Below are positions 8,371 through 16,720 of a DNA stretch of 64,000 nt, piece after piece. Position 1 is the first letter of the stretch, and each line of letters starts with the position of its first letter. Source of the DNA: Litorimonas taeanensis. GTDB lineage: Bacteria; Pseudomonadota; Alphaproteobacteria; Caulobacterales; Maricaulaceae. A program made the position numbers and the translations under genes. The stretch covers positions 647,597 to 711,596 of the forward strand of contig NZ_RBII01000002.1 in the NCBI RefSeq assembly GCF_003634015.1, in the 5' to 3' direction. The notes below the pieces were generated by a model, which was not told the origin of the DNA, did not search any database, and saw only the letters and a list, made by a program, of their open reading frames with translations.

Positions 8371-9756
8371 ATGAAGACTCCAGTTCAATTTGATAAATCC
8401 ACACCCATTAAAGGTGCGGCAGAGACTATTTTCTCTTTGAGTTCTGCCCCGGGGCGTTCTGGCGTATCTGTCTTTCGTGTAAGTGGTCCTGCATGTGAGG
8501 CCGTAATACGTGCTTTGACGCTGCAAAAATGCCCAAAACCACGATATGCGGCGCTTCGAACCTTGTGGGATGGAAGCAACCCTATTGACGAGGCTTTGAC
8601 CCTTTGGTTCCCTGCGCCGGCCAGCTTTACGGGTGAAAATTGTGTGGAATTTCAAACACATGGCAGCGCGGCTGTTGTCCAAGGCTTAAGCCGCGCTCTT
8701 TTAGCTTTGGGTCTGAAACAGGCAGATCCGGGTGAATTTACGCGCCGCGCTGTTCAAAATGGTAAAATGGACCTGACAGAAGCGGAAGGCCTTGCGGATT
8801 TGATTGATGCTCAATCTGAAGGTCAGCGTGTTCAGGCTTTACGTCAAATGGGCGGCGGCCTTCGAGAGTTATATGAAGGCTGGCGCGAGAATATTCTAGA
8901 CGCTTTGGCGCAGATAGAAGGGGAGATAGATTTCCCTGATGAAGGGGACATTCCAGACGGCCTATCCCACAGGGCATATGAACCTTTAACAAAACTTATC
9001 CTTGATATGCAAAAAGCCCGGCAAGATATGGGACGCGGGGCGGCGGTTCGATCTGGTCTTGATATAGCTATTATTGGGGCGCCAAATGCGGGAAAATCGA
9101 CATTGATAAATGCGCTCACGCGTCGGGACATTGCTATAACATCGCCTGAAGCCGGTACAACACGTGATATAGTTGAAGCACAAATGATAATGGCGGGCCT
9201 CCCGATTACATTGTCTGACACGGCTGGTTTACGCGATACAGATAATGTGATTGAGGCTGAGGGGGTTCGCCGGGCAAAAAAACGCTCAAGTGAGGCAGAA
9301 ATTACAATTTATGTTGTACGGTTAGGTTTTACCGAATTTGACCCATCTATTATGGCGTCACTATCTGATAATGACATTATATATATAAACACCTCTGGCT
9401 TAGATGATGATTTACAGTCCGCATTAGACATAAGCTTGCAATATCCTGCTCAAACCATTCATAGTAACTTGGTTGATGATGACGGAGAAGTTGTTATATA
9501 TCAAAGGCTTGAGAGAATAATCTCTGATAATTTCTCAATAGGGCAGGAGGCTGGATTAACCCGCGAACGCCATGGAGATTGCGTGCTGCGAGCTGAAGGC
9601 GCGCTTGAGCGTGCTCGTAGTCAATTGGGCATTTCTCCGGAACTCGCAGGAGATGATTTGCGATCTGCCCTTAGGGCTATATCAGAACTCGCAGGTGAGT
9701 CTGATATCGAAGCCGTATTTGATAGAATATTTTCTCGATTTTGCGTAGGCAAGTAA
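8371..9756 (+). CDS. mnmE: tRNA uridine-5-carboxymethylaminomethyl modification GTPase MnmE with an aberrant G4 motif
   Basis: A 461-residue protein that with MnmG installs cmnm5U34 in certain tRNAs. The folate-binding N-terminal domain starts AETIFSLSSAPGRSGVSVFR. The G domain has G1 GAPNAGKS (236-243), G2 TTRD and G3 DTAGL. The C-terminal CxGK motif is present (FCVGK). Where the guanine-specificity motif NKxD should be, the sequence reads INTSGLDDD (about 339-347), lacking both Lys and Asp. G5 is also weak. The ATG at 8371 fits the family N-terminus; the ORF is open 32 codons further upstream but that part overlaps the opposite-strand lipoprotein gene. mnmG follows after a gap containing a parS site. 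Confidence 0.93.
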   Translation: MKTPVQFDKSTPIKGAAETIFSLSSAPGRSGVSVFRVSGPACEAVIRALTLQKCPKPRYAALRTLWDGSNPIDEALTLWFPAPASFTGENCVEFQTHGSAAVVQGLSRALLALGLKQADPGEFTRRAVQNGKMDLTEAEGLADLIDAQSEGQRVQALRQMGGGLRELYEGWRENILDALAQIEGEIDFPDEGDIPDGLSHRAYEPLTKLILDMQKARQDMGRGAAVRSGLDIAIIGAPNAGKSTLINALTRRDIAITSPEAGTTRDIVEAQMIMAGLPITLSDTAGLRDTDNVIEAEGVRRAKKRSSEAEITIYVVRLGFTEFDPSIMASLSDNDIIYINTSGLDDDLQSALDISLQYPAQTIHSNLVDDDGEVVIYQRLERIISDNFSIGQEAGLTRERHGDCVLRAEGALERARSQLGISPELAGDDLRSALRAISELAGESDIEAVFDRIFSRFCVGK

Positions 9757-9845
9757 GCGCTACTTTCTGTAATAACGGGGGCTGCTGTCTAGCCCTCGAC
9801 AGATTACTCAAGAGCCTTTATGGGACGGGCATATATACCGCGTCA

Positions 9846-9861
9846 TGTTTCACGTGAAACA
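9846..9861. promoter_or_regulatory. parS centromere site, perfect palindrome
   Basis: The 16-mer TGTTTCACGTGAAACA is a perfect palindrome and matches the ParB-binding consensus known from Bacillus and Caulobacter. It lies in the 133-bp gap between mnmE and mnmG, about 3.4 kb before parB and about 6.2 kb from the putative origin. It is the strongest of the three sites in the window. Confidence 0.95.
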
Positions 9862-9889
9862 CCGACAGGCTAAAAGTTAGAGTGAGAAT

Positions 9890-11761
9890 ATGACCCAATC
9901 TTGGGATGTCATTATAATTGGCGGGGGCCATGCCGGCTGCGAAGCAGCGGCGGCTTCTGCGCGTTTAGGGGTAAAAACTTTATTATTGACGCATAAGCTA
10001 GAAACGCTCGGTGAAATGTCTTGCAACCCCGCTATTGGCGGATTGGGCAAAGGGCATCTAGTCAGAGAAGTAGATGCTTTGGGCGGCTTAATGGGCGTGG
10101 CCGCTGATGCGTCAGGGATTCAGTTTCGGTTATTAAATCGCTCTAAAGGGCCTGCTGTTCAGGGGCCTCGTACGCAGTCAGATCGATTTTTATACCGCAA
10201 TGCTATGCAGTCTGAGCTTGGGACAATTGAAAATTTAGACTTAATGGCTGGCGCGGCCGAAGATCTAATATTGGAAAATGGCGTCGTTAGAGGTGTTGTA
10301 ACTGAGACAGGATTAGAGCTGTCGGCGCGCCGCGTAGTGTTGACAACAGGGACTTTTCTAAAAGGAATGATTCATATTGGCGATACGCGTATCCCAGCGG
10401 GTCGTGTAGATGAGAAACCTTCGATTGGTTTGAGTGACCGGCTTTATGATACAGGTTTGATGATGGGGCGCCTTAAAACAGGCACGCCCGCCCGCCTTCG
10501 TAAAAGTTCAATCGATTGGGATTCGCTTGATATGCAAGCGGCAGATGAAGACCCTGTCCCATTTTCATTTTTGAATAATAAAATTACGGTACCGCAAATT
10601 TCATGCGGTATCACGCATACGAATGTCGAGACCCATAAAGTCATTCAGGACAACATCTCGCTTTCTGCGATTAATAACGGGTCCATTTCAGGCCGCGGGC
10701 CGAGATATTGCCCCTCAATTGAAGATAAGGTGGTTCGTTTTGCTGACCGAGAGCGCCATCAAGTATTTTTGGAACCAGAAGGTTTGCCGGGTAACCCTGA
10801 CGGGGATATTGTCTATCCGAATGGGATTTCTTCTTCACTGCCTGAATCGGTGCAAGACGCTTTTCTTAGAACGATGCGCGGACTCGAAAATGTTGTTGTT
10901 GAGCGCTATGGCTATGCAATTGAGTATGACTATGTGGACCCTAGAGAACTTCGTAGCACTTTAGAGGTAAAAAAACTGACAGGCCTATATTTGGCTGGGC
11001 AAATTAATGGCACAACAGGTTATGAAGAAGCGGCCGCCCAAGGGTTGATTGCTGGCGCTAATGCGGCGCTCGCCGTGCAATCTCGCGAGCCTCTGATTTT
11101 GGACAGAAGCCAAGCCTATATTGGCGTGATGATTGACGATCTTATCTCGAAAGGTGTGACGGAACCTTATCGTATGTTCACATCGCGTGCTGAATATCGC
11201 TTAGCGTTGCGGGCTGACAACGCTGATGCGCGTCTGACACCTTTGGGTGAAAGCTTAGGTCTCGTCTCTGATACACGTTCAGAAATGTTTCATGTGAAAC
11301 ATACCGCTTTTGAAAAGGCCAAGATATTGGCAGAGAGCCTGGTGGCAACGCCAAACGTTCTTAAATCCAAAGGTCTTTCAATAAACCAAGACGGCGTGGC
11401 GCGAACAGCGATGGATTTGTTGGCGTATCCAAATATTGATGTAGCTACACTTGGAGCTGTGTGGCCTGAACTAATGGAGTTGTCCGAGGCGCAATCAGAA
11501 TATCTAAAAACGCACGCAATTTATGCAGGGTATTTGGAGCGCCAAGCAAAGGATATCGAGGCTTTTCGCCGTGATGCGGGCCTTAGAATCCCAAGAGACA
11601 TAGATTATAGTGCCATTGGTGGTCTCTCTAATGAGGTGAGACAAAAATTATCTGATGGGAAACCTGAAACTCTGGGTCAGGCCTCTAAATTAGAGGGCGT
11701 TACACCAGGCGCATTAATGGCCGTTCTAGCCTATTTAAAGAAACAATACCGTGCAGCCTGA
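9890..11761 (+). CDS. mnmG: tRNA uridine-5-carboxymethylaminomethyl modification enzyme MnmG (GidA)
   Basis: A 623-residue FAD- and NAD-binding protein, partner of MnmE in wobble-uridine modification. The FAD loop [19 protein letters not shown] is at the N-terminus. [21 protein letters not shown] and the conserved [10 protein letters not shown] segment follow. [16 protein letters not shown] is another family signature. The C-terminal helical domain ([15 protein letters not shown]) is complete. A second parS-type sequence lies within the coding region near residue 466 (EMFHVKHT). The 3' end overlaps rsmG by 11 bp. Confidence 0.97.
   Translation: MTQSWDVIIIGGGHAGCEAAAASARLGVKTLLLTHKLETLGEMSCNPAIGGLGKGHLVREVDALGGLMGVAADASGIQFRLLNRSKGPAVQGPRTQSDRFLYRNAMQSELGTIENLDLMAGAAEDLILENGVVRGVVTETGLELSARRVVLTTGTFLKGMIHIGDTRIPAGRVDEKPSIGLSDRLYDTGLMMGRLKTGTPARLRKSSIDWDSLDMQAADEDPVPFSFLNNKITVPQISCGITHTNVETHKVIQDNISLSAINNGSISGRGPRYCPSIEDKVVRFADRERHQVFLEPEGLPGNPDGDIVYPNGISSSLPESVQDAFLRTMRGLENVVVERYGYAIEYDYVDPRELRSTLEVKKLTGLYLAGQINGTTGYEEAAAQGLIAGANAALAVQSREPLILDRSQAYIGVMIDDLISKGVTEPYRMFTSRAEYRLALRADNADARLTPLGESLGLVSDTRSEMFHVKHTAFEKAKILAESLVATPNVLKSKGLSINQDGVARTAMDLLAYPNIDVATLGAVWPELMELSEAQSEYLKTHAIYAGYLERQAKDIEAFRRDAGLRIPRDIDYSAIGGLSNEVRQKLSDGKPETLGQASKLEGVTPGALMAVLAYLKKQYRAA
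11286..11301. promoter_or_regulatory. parS-like site inside mnmG (one mismatch)
   Basis: TGTTTCATGTGAAACA differs from the perfect parS at one central base. It is read in frame as MFHVKH in MnmG. In-gene parS sites around gidA/gidB are typical of bacterial ParABS loci, so a functional role is likely. Confidence 0.85.
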
Positions 11762-12374
11762 AGATATTTTCCTCCAAGAAAGTGATGTTTCCCGTGAAAC
11801 ATTAGAGCTTTATAAAGCGTGGCATACGCTATTATTAAAGTGGAATAAGCGTATAAACCTCGTGGCGAAGTCAACCTTGCCAGAGTTTTGGACGCGGCAC
11901 GCATTGGATAGCTGGCAAATTACGCCCCATTTTCAGAAAACAGATAAGCTAATATTGGATTTTGGTTCGGGTGCGGGCTTTCCAGCTATTGCATCAGCCA
12001 TTGCATTGAGAAATCTTGTGGGCGCAGAAATCACTTTAACGGAATCAGCGGGAAAGAAAGCAAGCTATCTGCGAACAGTAATACGTGATTTAGACTTACC
12101 AGCAAAAGTGCATGGTGGCCGCATCGAAGACATGGACGTCTTCACGGCTAATGTCATTACGGCCAGAGCCTTCGCACCTTTGCCCCGACTCTTAGAATAT
12201 GCAGAACCTTTCATAGGTAAGGATACGCGTTTTATTTTATTGAAAGGCGGAGCTGTGGACGAAGAGATAGAACTTGCGCATGCCACATGGACTTTTGATT
12301 TTGAAACGGTACAAAGTTTAACCGACGATGCGGGCTGCGTTTTGCTTATCAAGGACGTTAAGCGCCTGAAATAG
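11751..12374 (+). CDS. rsmG: 16S rRNA (guanine527-N7)-methyltransferase RsmG (GidB)
   Basis: A 207-residue SAM-dependent methyltransferase modifying G527 of 16S rRNA. Family elements are [12 protein letters not shown] near residue 30, RHALDSWQ, the SAM loop [12 protein letters not shown], and [20 protein letters not shown]. It starts at a GTG overlapping mnmG by 11 bp. A parS-like sequence covers codons 12-17 (SDVSRET). Loss of rsmG is known to give low-level streptomycin resistance in other bacteria; nothing here suggests loss. Confidence 0.95.
   Translation: MQPEDIFLQESDVSRETLELYKAWHTLLLKWNKRINLVAKSTLPEFWTRHALDSWQITPHFQKTDKLILDFGSGAGFPAIASAIALRNLVGAEITLTESAGKKASYLRTVIRDLDLPAKVHGGRIEDMDVFTANVITARAFAPLPRLLEYAEPFIGKDTRFILLKGGAVDEEIELAHATWTFDFETVQSLTDDAGCVLLIKDVKRLK
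11786..11801. promoter_or_regulatory. parS-like site inside rsmG (one mismatch)
   Basis: TGTTTCCCGTGAAACA differs from the parS palindrome at one central base and is encoded as DVSRET at the start of RsmG. It lies 485 bp after the mnmG site. Together with the site at 9846 it makes a three-site cluster spanning about 2 kb. Confidence 0.85.
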
Positions 12375-12403
12375 CGGTTATTTTAGAGTTAGAGGCCGAT
12401 ATT

Positions 12404-13189
12404 ATGCGGGTTATCGCTATCGTAAATCAAAAAGGCGGTGTTGGAAAAACAACGACCTCGATAAATCTTGCCGCAGCCTTGGCGTTAGAGGGACAGTCTG
12501 TTCTGTTGGTTGATATTGATCCTCAAGGCAATGCGTCTACGGGGCTAGGTGTTTCTCGTCAAAACCGAGAAAAATCAATTTATCACGTCTTAACAGAAGA
12601 CCTGAGTCTGGCAGAGGCAATACAGCCTACATCTGTGGAAAAATTACATATTGTGCCTTCACACGTAGATTTATCTGCAGCTGAAATGGAGATCGGAAGC
12701 CAAGATGGGCGGACGACATTGATGCGTAAAAAAGTGGCTGAGCTTGTACGGGATGGGCGGCGAAGATATGATTACGTATTAATCGATTGTCCGCCCTCTT
12801 TGAACTTATTGACGGTGAACGCCCTCACAGCGGCGCGCTCGGTAATTGTGCCATTACAGTGTGAGTTTTTTGCTTTAGAGGGGTTAAGTCAGCTTTTACA
12901 AACTGTAGAGATGGCCAAAGCAAATTTGAACCCCTCTTTGGTTATCGATGGCGTCATGCTGACGATGTACGACCAACGAAATCGCTTGTCGTCGCAAGTG
13001 GCAGAAGATGTAAGAAAACACTTAGGGCGGGCAGTTTTTAAAACGCTTATACCAAGAAATGTCCGCATAGCGGAGGCGCCGTCTTTTGGTCAGCCCGTAC
13101 TTACATATGACCCAACATGTGCGGGCTCTGTGGCCTATCAAGACCTAGCGATTGAATTATTACAGCGTCATAAAAAAACAAAGGAATAG
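12404..13189 (+). CDS. parA: Chromosome partitioning ATPase ParA (Soj)
   Basis: A 261-residue deviant-Walker ATPase that drives segregation of the ParB-parS complex. The deviant Walker A KGGVGKTTTSINLAAALA is at residues 10-27. LLVDIDPQGNASTG and the Walker B-type DYVLIDCPPSLNLLT follow. There is no N-terminal HTH extension, as expected for the short chromosomal type. In Caulobacter relatives ParA cooperates with polar factors (TipN, PopZ); none is in the window. parB follows after 33 bp. Confidence 0.97.
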   Translation: MRVIAIVNQKGGVGKTTTSINLAAALALEGQSVLLVDIDPQGNASTGLGVSRQNREKSIYHVLTEDLSLAEAIQPTSVEKLHIVPSHVDLSAAEMEIGSQDGRTTLMRKKVAELVRDGRRRYDYVLIDCPPSLNLLTVNALTAARSVIVPLQCEFFALEGLSQLLQTVEMAKANLNPSLVIDGVMLTMYDQRNRLSSQVAEDVRKHLGRAVFKTLIPRNVRIAEAPSFGQPVLTYDPTCAGSVAYQDLAIELLQRHKKTKE

Positions 13190-13222
13190 AGAATGTTCCT
13201 TTTTATATCAGTGAGTTAAGTC

Positions 13223-14215
13223 ATGTCTCAAGAAACAGATAAGAGCAAATCACCTGTAAAAAAGAAACCTCAGAACAGAGGTTTAGGGCGCGGTTTGTCT
13301 GCCCTAATGAGCGATATATCAGCAATTCCCCAAGATGAATCCGCAAAGGACGGCTCCACTGAAGTAATACATAAAGGGCGTCCTGAAAATGTTGAGACTT
13401 TAAATGTAAAAACAGAGCCTGATGTAACGGATCGGCGTGTTCAGTTCGTTTCAATTGATAAATTAGAACGAAACCCTGATCAGCCACGACGTTTCTTTGA
13501 CAAAGAAAAATTAGCCGAACTCACAGGCTCAATAAAAATCAAAGGGGTTTTGCAGCCCATTCTTGTGCGCCCTGTTTCGCAGGGGAAAAAAGATAGATTT
13601 CAAATTGTGGCGGGTGAAAGACGTTGGCAGGCGTCAATGGCAGCCGGTCTTACGGCCATGCCGGTGCTTATTCGTGATCTTAACGATGAGGAAGTCCTCC
13701 AAATTGGCGTGATTGAAAATGTCCAGCGCGCCGATTTAAATCCGATCGAAGAAGCAAAAGCATATAATGCGTTGATTTCCCAGTTTTATCGTAAACAAGA
13801 AGAGGTGGCTGAAGCTGTAGGGAAGTCACGATCATATATTACAAATATGCTGAGATTACTAAAACTGCCTGAAATTGCTCAAGACATGCTAGCGGAGGGT
13901 AAGCTCTCAACGGGCCATGCCCGCGCTATTATCTCTGCTCCTGACCCTATTGCTCTTGCTCGCGAGATTTCAGAAAAATCTCTGTCTGTAAGAGAGGCTG
14001 AAGATTGGGTGCGCCGCATAAAGAAAGCAGGAGGGGAAACCCCAAAAGCAAGACGTTATAAAGATGCGGACACGCAAGCAGTTGAAACCCGTTTGATGGA
14101 TGCGTTGGGCCTAGAGGTTGACCTCAATCACAAGGGCCCTGGCGGTAATATAAAAATAAGTTACAAAACAGGTGAGCAATTGGAAGAGATTATCCAAAAG
14201 CTCTCAAAGACATAA
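13223..14215 (+). CDS. parB: Chromosome partitioning protein ParB (Spo0J)
   Basis: A 330-residue CTP-dependent DNA clamp binding parS. The N-terminal ParA-interaction motif RGLGRGLSALM is near residue 20. Then come the linker, box I (NPDQPRRFF), box II/CTP motif (GERRWQASMAAG), the ENVQRADLNPIEEA segment and the HTH EEVAEAVGKSRSYITNMLRLL. A C-terminal dimerisation domain closes the protein. Its target sites lie 1.4-3.4 kb upstream. It ends convergently against the mscS-type gene. Confidence 0.97.
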   Translation: MSQETDKSKSPVKKKPQNRGLGRGLSALMSDISAIPQDESAKDGSTEVIHKGRPENVETLNVKTEPDVTDRRVQFVSIDKLERNPDQPRRFFDKEKLAELTGSIKIKGVLQPILVRPVSQGKKDRFQIVAGERRWQASMAAGLTAMPVLIRDLNDEEVLQIGVIENVQRADLNPIEEAKAYNALISQFYRKQEEVAEAVGKSRSYITNMLRLLKLPEIAQDMLAEGKLSTGHARAIISAPDPIALAREISEKSLSVREAEDWVRRIKKAGGETPKARRYKDADTQAVETRLMDALGLEVDLNHKGPGGNIKISYKTGEQLEEIIQKLSKT

Positions 14216-14217
14216 TT

Positions 14218-14233
14218 GTTATTTTTCAATAAC
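14218..14233. terminator. Weak hairpin between convergent parB and mscS
   Basis: GTTATT and AATAAC form a 6-bp AT-rich stem with a 4-base loop, 2 bp after the parB stop. No convincing T-run follows, so terminator function is doubtful. Confidence 0.25.
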
Positions 14234-14257
14234 TTATACTGATTTTAGAGTTTAACC

Positions 14258-15112
14258 TTAGTCTGATTTCATTGTCACGACGCGTTGCGGGAAGGGTATC
14301 TCGATATTTGCCTTATCAAGCGCAGATTTGATATCCATACGCAGGTCAGACGTACGGCGAAACCAATCATCAGCGGGTAACCAGCAACGGCATGACAAGT
14401 TAATGGCGCTGTCGCCAAAAGCCATCACATAGACTTCAGGGGCTGATGGAGCTTGGCTAACACCGTCCGTAGTAAAAGGAATAAGCTCTGGTGTGTTTTG
14501 AAGGGTCTCTAATAGGAGAGTTTGGGCCTGCTTTAAATCCGTTTCATAAGCCACGCCAATTTCGATAACGGCTTTTCTGATTTTATGACGCCCGAAATTT
14601 TGAATGCGATTCGTCCAAACTTGGCTATTGGGTACAAAGATGAAAAGACCTTCGGGATTTTTAAGTGTTGTCGCAAATAACCCAATTTCAACGACGGAAC
14701 CCGCTGTGCTACCCGTATCAACAAACTCACCGACAGCTAGCGGACGAAGAACGAGCATCATAACGCCTGATGCAATGTTTGATAATGTGTCTTTCAGAGC
14801 AAGACCGATGGCAAGACCCGCAGCACCAAACACCGCCAAAAGGGATGTAGGCGGAACGCCAAGCTTGATTAAGAACGCATAAAGCGTCATTGCCATGACA
14901 ATATAGAAAACAACAGAGGCAAGAACAGGACGAAGAGTAGGGTCAACTTCATGTTTACCTAAACGAATTCGGTTAACGCGGCCCCTTATCCACTTAGCCA
15001 CAATCCATCCAATGACTAATATAGAAAAGGCCGCTGCAATGGTCATTGAAGCTTGAAGCAATACTGGAAATTGTTCGCTAGCTTGATTCCAAAGTTCGGA
15101 AAACTGTTCCAT
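14258..15112 (-). CDS. mscS: Small-conductance mechanosensitive channel (MscS family)
   Basis: A 284-residue inner-membrane channel that opens on hypo-osmotic stress. Three hydrophobic helices lie at about residues 18-40, 60-85 and 90-125. The third contains the Gly/Ala-rich pore stretch VFGAAGLAIGLALKDTLSNI. The beta domain begins PLAVGEFVDTGSTAGSVVEIG. A C-terminal alpha/beta domain follows and ends EIPFPQRVV. Length matches E. coli MscS. holA lies 4 bp upstream on the same strand, so it may be the tail of that operon. Confidence 0.93.
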   Translation of the reverse strand: MEQFSELWNQASEQFPVLLQASMTIAAAFSILVIGWIVAKWIRGRVNRIRLGKHEVDPTLRPVLASVVFYIVMAMTLYAFLIKLGVPPTSLLAVFGAAGLAIGLALKDTLSNIASGVMMLVLRPLAVGEFVDTGSTAGSVVEIGLFATTLKNPEGLFIFVPNSQVWTNRIQNFGRHKIRKAVIEIGVAYETDLKQAQTLLLETLQNTPELIPFTTDGVSQAPSAPEVYVMAFGDSAINLSCRCWLPADDWFRRTSDLRMDIKSALDKANIEIPFPQRVVTMKSD

Positions 15113-15115
15113 AAA

Positions 15116-16168
15116 TTAAGTCCTTTTTGCTGCGTAAGACGCCAGCGCAAGAATGAGCCGGCCCATAATAGCTTCTGCGGGAGCTGCAGCCGTTTTAATT
15201 TCACGTTCAGCCTTTTGGCTTTGCGTTAGAGCGCGCCGTAACATGGATTGCGGCCATAAGGAAAGGTGGCGTTTAAACATATCTTCCTGCATGGAAAATA
15301 CGGGTGGCCGCAGACTTCGCATAGCTTGACCCACATTATTACCTCCGTCCATAGCCATTGACGCTTCAATAAGGCGTAAAAGGTGACGCTGAAGGCCGAT
15401 TAAGATTCCCACAGGGTTTAGTTTACCTGCCATGGCACGGCGATAGCTCGCATCGGCCTCTTCAATTGCTCCGCTAAGAGTTTGCATAACAATCATGTCA
15501 ATAGAGGCGCTTTGGCCCCCCGCAGCAATGGCGCGAATGTCAGCAACGGTAACGCTTGCCCCTTCAAATTTTCCATACCCTTTATAAAGAGCCATTTTTT
15601 CTATTTCGCCCAAGGCAAGTGCATGATCACCTTCAAGTAAAGGGACCCACAAATCTAGAGCATCTGGCATGAGGCTAATGTTATGTTCGGCAAGTTTGCT
15701 TTTTGCAAGTTCAGCGATGTCTCGCGCGCTAGCTGCGTAACATCCAATAGCGGCAAAATGGGCTGATGCTTCACAGGCTTTCCGAATGGCGGAGCGCGGC
15801 GTCATATCGCCAGCCTCAATGATGAGTTTGGCTTCAGCCTTCTCAGGTTCAGTATCAAACTGCTTAATAAGTTTTGAGATGGCCGCGCCATTGCGCTCAT
15901 GATCGAGTCGGAGCCGTACAAGACGGTCGTCACCTAATAATGAAAGAGCGCTCATTTCATCGGCTAAGCGCGCAGGGTCTCCAGACAGATCATCGGCGGT
16001 CAAAATTGTCGTGCCAAAAGCATCATCAGCGTTAGGCATAAAGACTTTGGAAAGGGCAAGGCTTCTTGCTTTAACGAGTCCTCTGTCTGGTCCAAAGAGC
16101 AAAACACCGATAACATCGGCGCTTGGTTTTTCAATAAACCTTGTTGCTCTAGCCCCTGTCAGTTTCAT
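15116..16168 (-). CDS. holA: DNA polymerase III delta subunit
   Basis: A 350-residue clamp-loader subunit that opens the beta clamp. The N-terminal domain contains VLLFGPDRGLVKARSLALSK. There is a delta-family segment LLGDDRLVRLRLD and the helical collar domain with GILIGLQRHLLRL near residue 260. It is typical of alphaproteobacterial HolA, and the position after lptE and leuS is a common arrangement. It lies 12 bp downstream of lptE. Confidence 0.92.
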   Translation of the reverse strand: MKLTGARATRFIEKPSADVIGVLLFGPDRGLVKARSLALSKVFMPNADDAFGTTILTADDLSGDPARLADEMSALSLLGDDRLVRLRLDHERNGAAISKLIKQFDTEPEKAEAKLIIEAGDMTPRSAIRKACEASAHFAAIGCYAASARDIAELAKSKLAEHNISLMPDALDLWVPLLEGDHALALGEIEKMALYKGYGKFEGASVTVADIRAIAAGGQSASIDMIVMQTLSGAIEEADASYRRAMAGKLNPVGILIGLQRHLLRLIEASMAMDGGNNVGQAMRSLRPPVFSMQEDMFKRHLSLWPQSMLRRALTQSQKAEREIKTAAAPAEAIMGRLILALASYAAKRT

Positions 16169-16180
16169 AAAAAAGTAAGA

Positions 16181-16711
16181 TTAAGGTGCGGTCTTAGAGA
16201 GGTCCGCCTCTGCAAAATACCCTGCGAGTTTAAAGATTATACGGTCGGCGGCTTCTGCTGCGACATTGCGCACGGCATTATTATTTGAAGCGATAACGGC
16301 ATAAGGGTCTTCTGACGCTCCATAAGTGGAAACGGCCGTAACATTTCCTGTATTCATAACCTTACCAGAGCGAGTATCAGTTAAAGTATATTTGGCACGA
16401 AGACTGCCATCATAGCGTGACGCAACGTCATCTGAGGAAATACCTAGACGCCCTCGACTCCAACTTGGTGAAACGGTCAGAGTGTACGCGCCTTGGTTGA
16501 CTCCAATTCTATCTCGTAACCGTTGATTTAGATGAAAACTCGCTTCTTTATCATTCGCATCTTTGCCGTCTTCAACGATAAGGGTAATGTTTTGTAAAGC
16601 TGAGGCACTATTACTCGATAAGTTACTACCGCCATGAACAGGCGCAAAACCACAGGCCGTTAATAAACCGAGGGATAAAGCCGACAGAATGAGGATTGCT
16701 AGATTACGCAT
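16181..16711 (-). CDS. lptE: LPS-assembly lipoprotein LptE
   Basis: A 176-residue outer-membrane lipoprotein that plugs LptD during lipopolysaccharide insertion. The signal MRNLAILILSALSLGLLTAC ends in a lipobox (Cys20) followed by the typical GFAPVHGG. The remainder is alpha/beta with YTLTVSPSWSRGRLGISSDD and YTLTDTRSGKVMNTG. The family is poorly conserved, so the call leans on the GF(A/R)P start and the leuS-lptE-holA order, which is widespread in Gram-negatives. Confidence 0.88.
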   Translation of the reverse strand: MRNLAILILSALSLGLLTACGFAPVHGGSNLSSNSASALQNITLIVEDGKDANDKEASFHLNQRLRDRIGVNQGAYTLTVSPSWSRGRLGISSDDVASRYDGSLRAKYTLTDTRSGKVMNTGNVTAVSTYGASEDPYAVIASNNNAVRNVAAEAADRIIFKLAGYFAEADLSKTAP

Positions 16712-16720
16712 AAACGCCTC

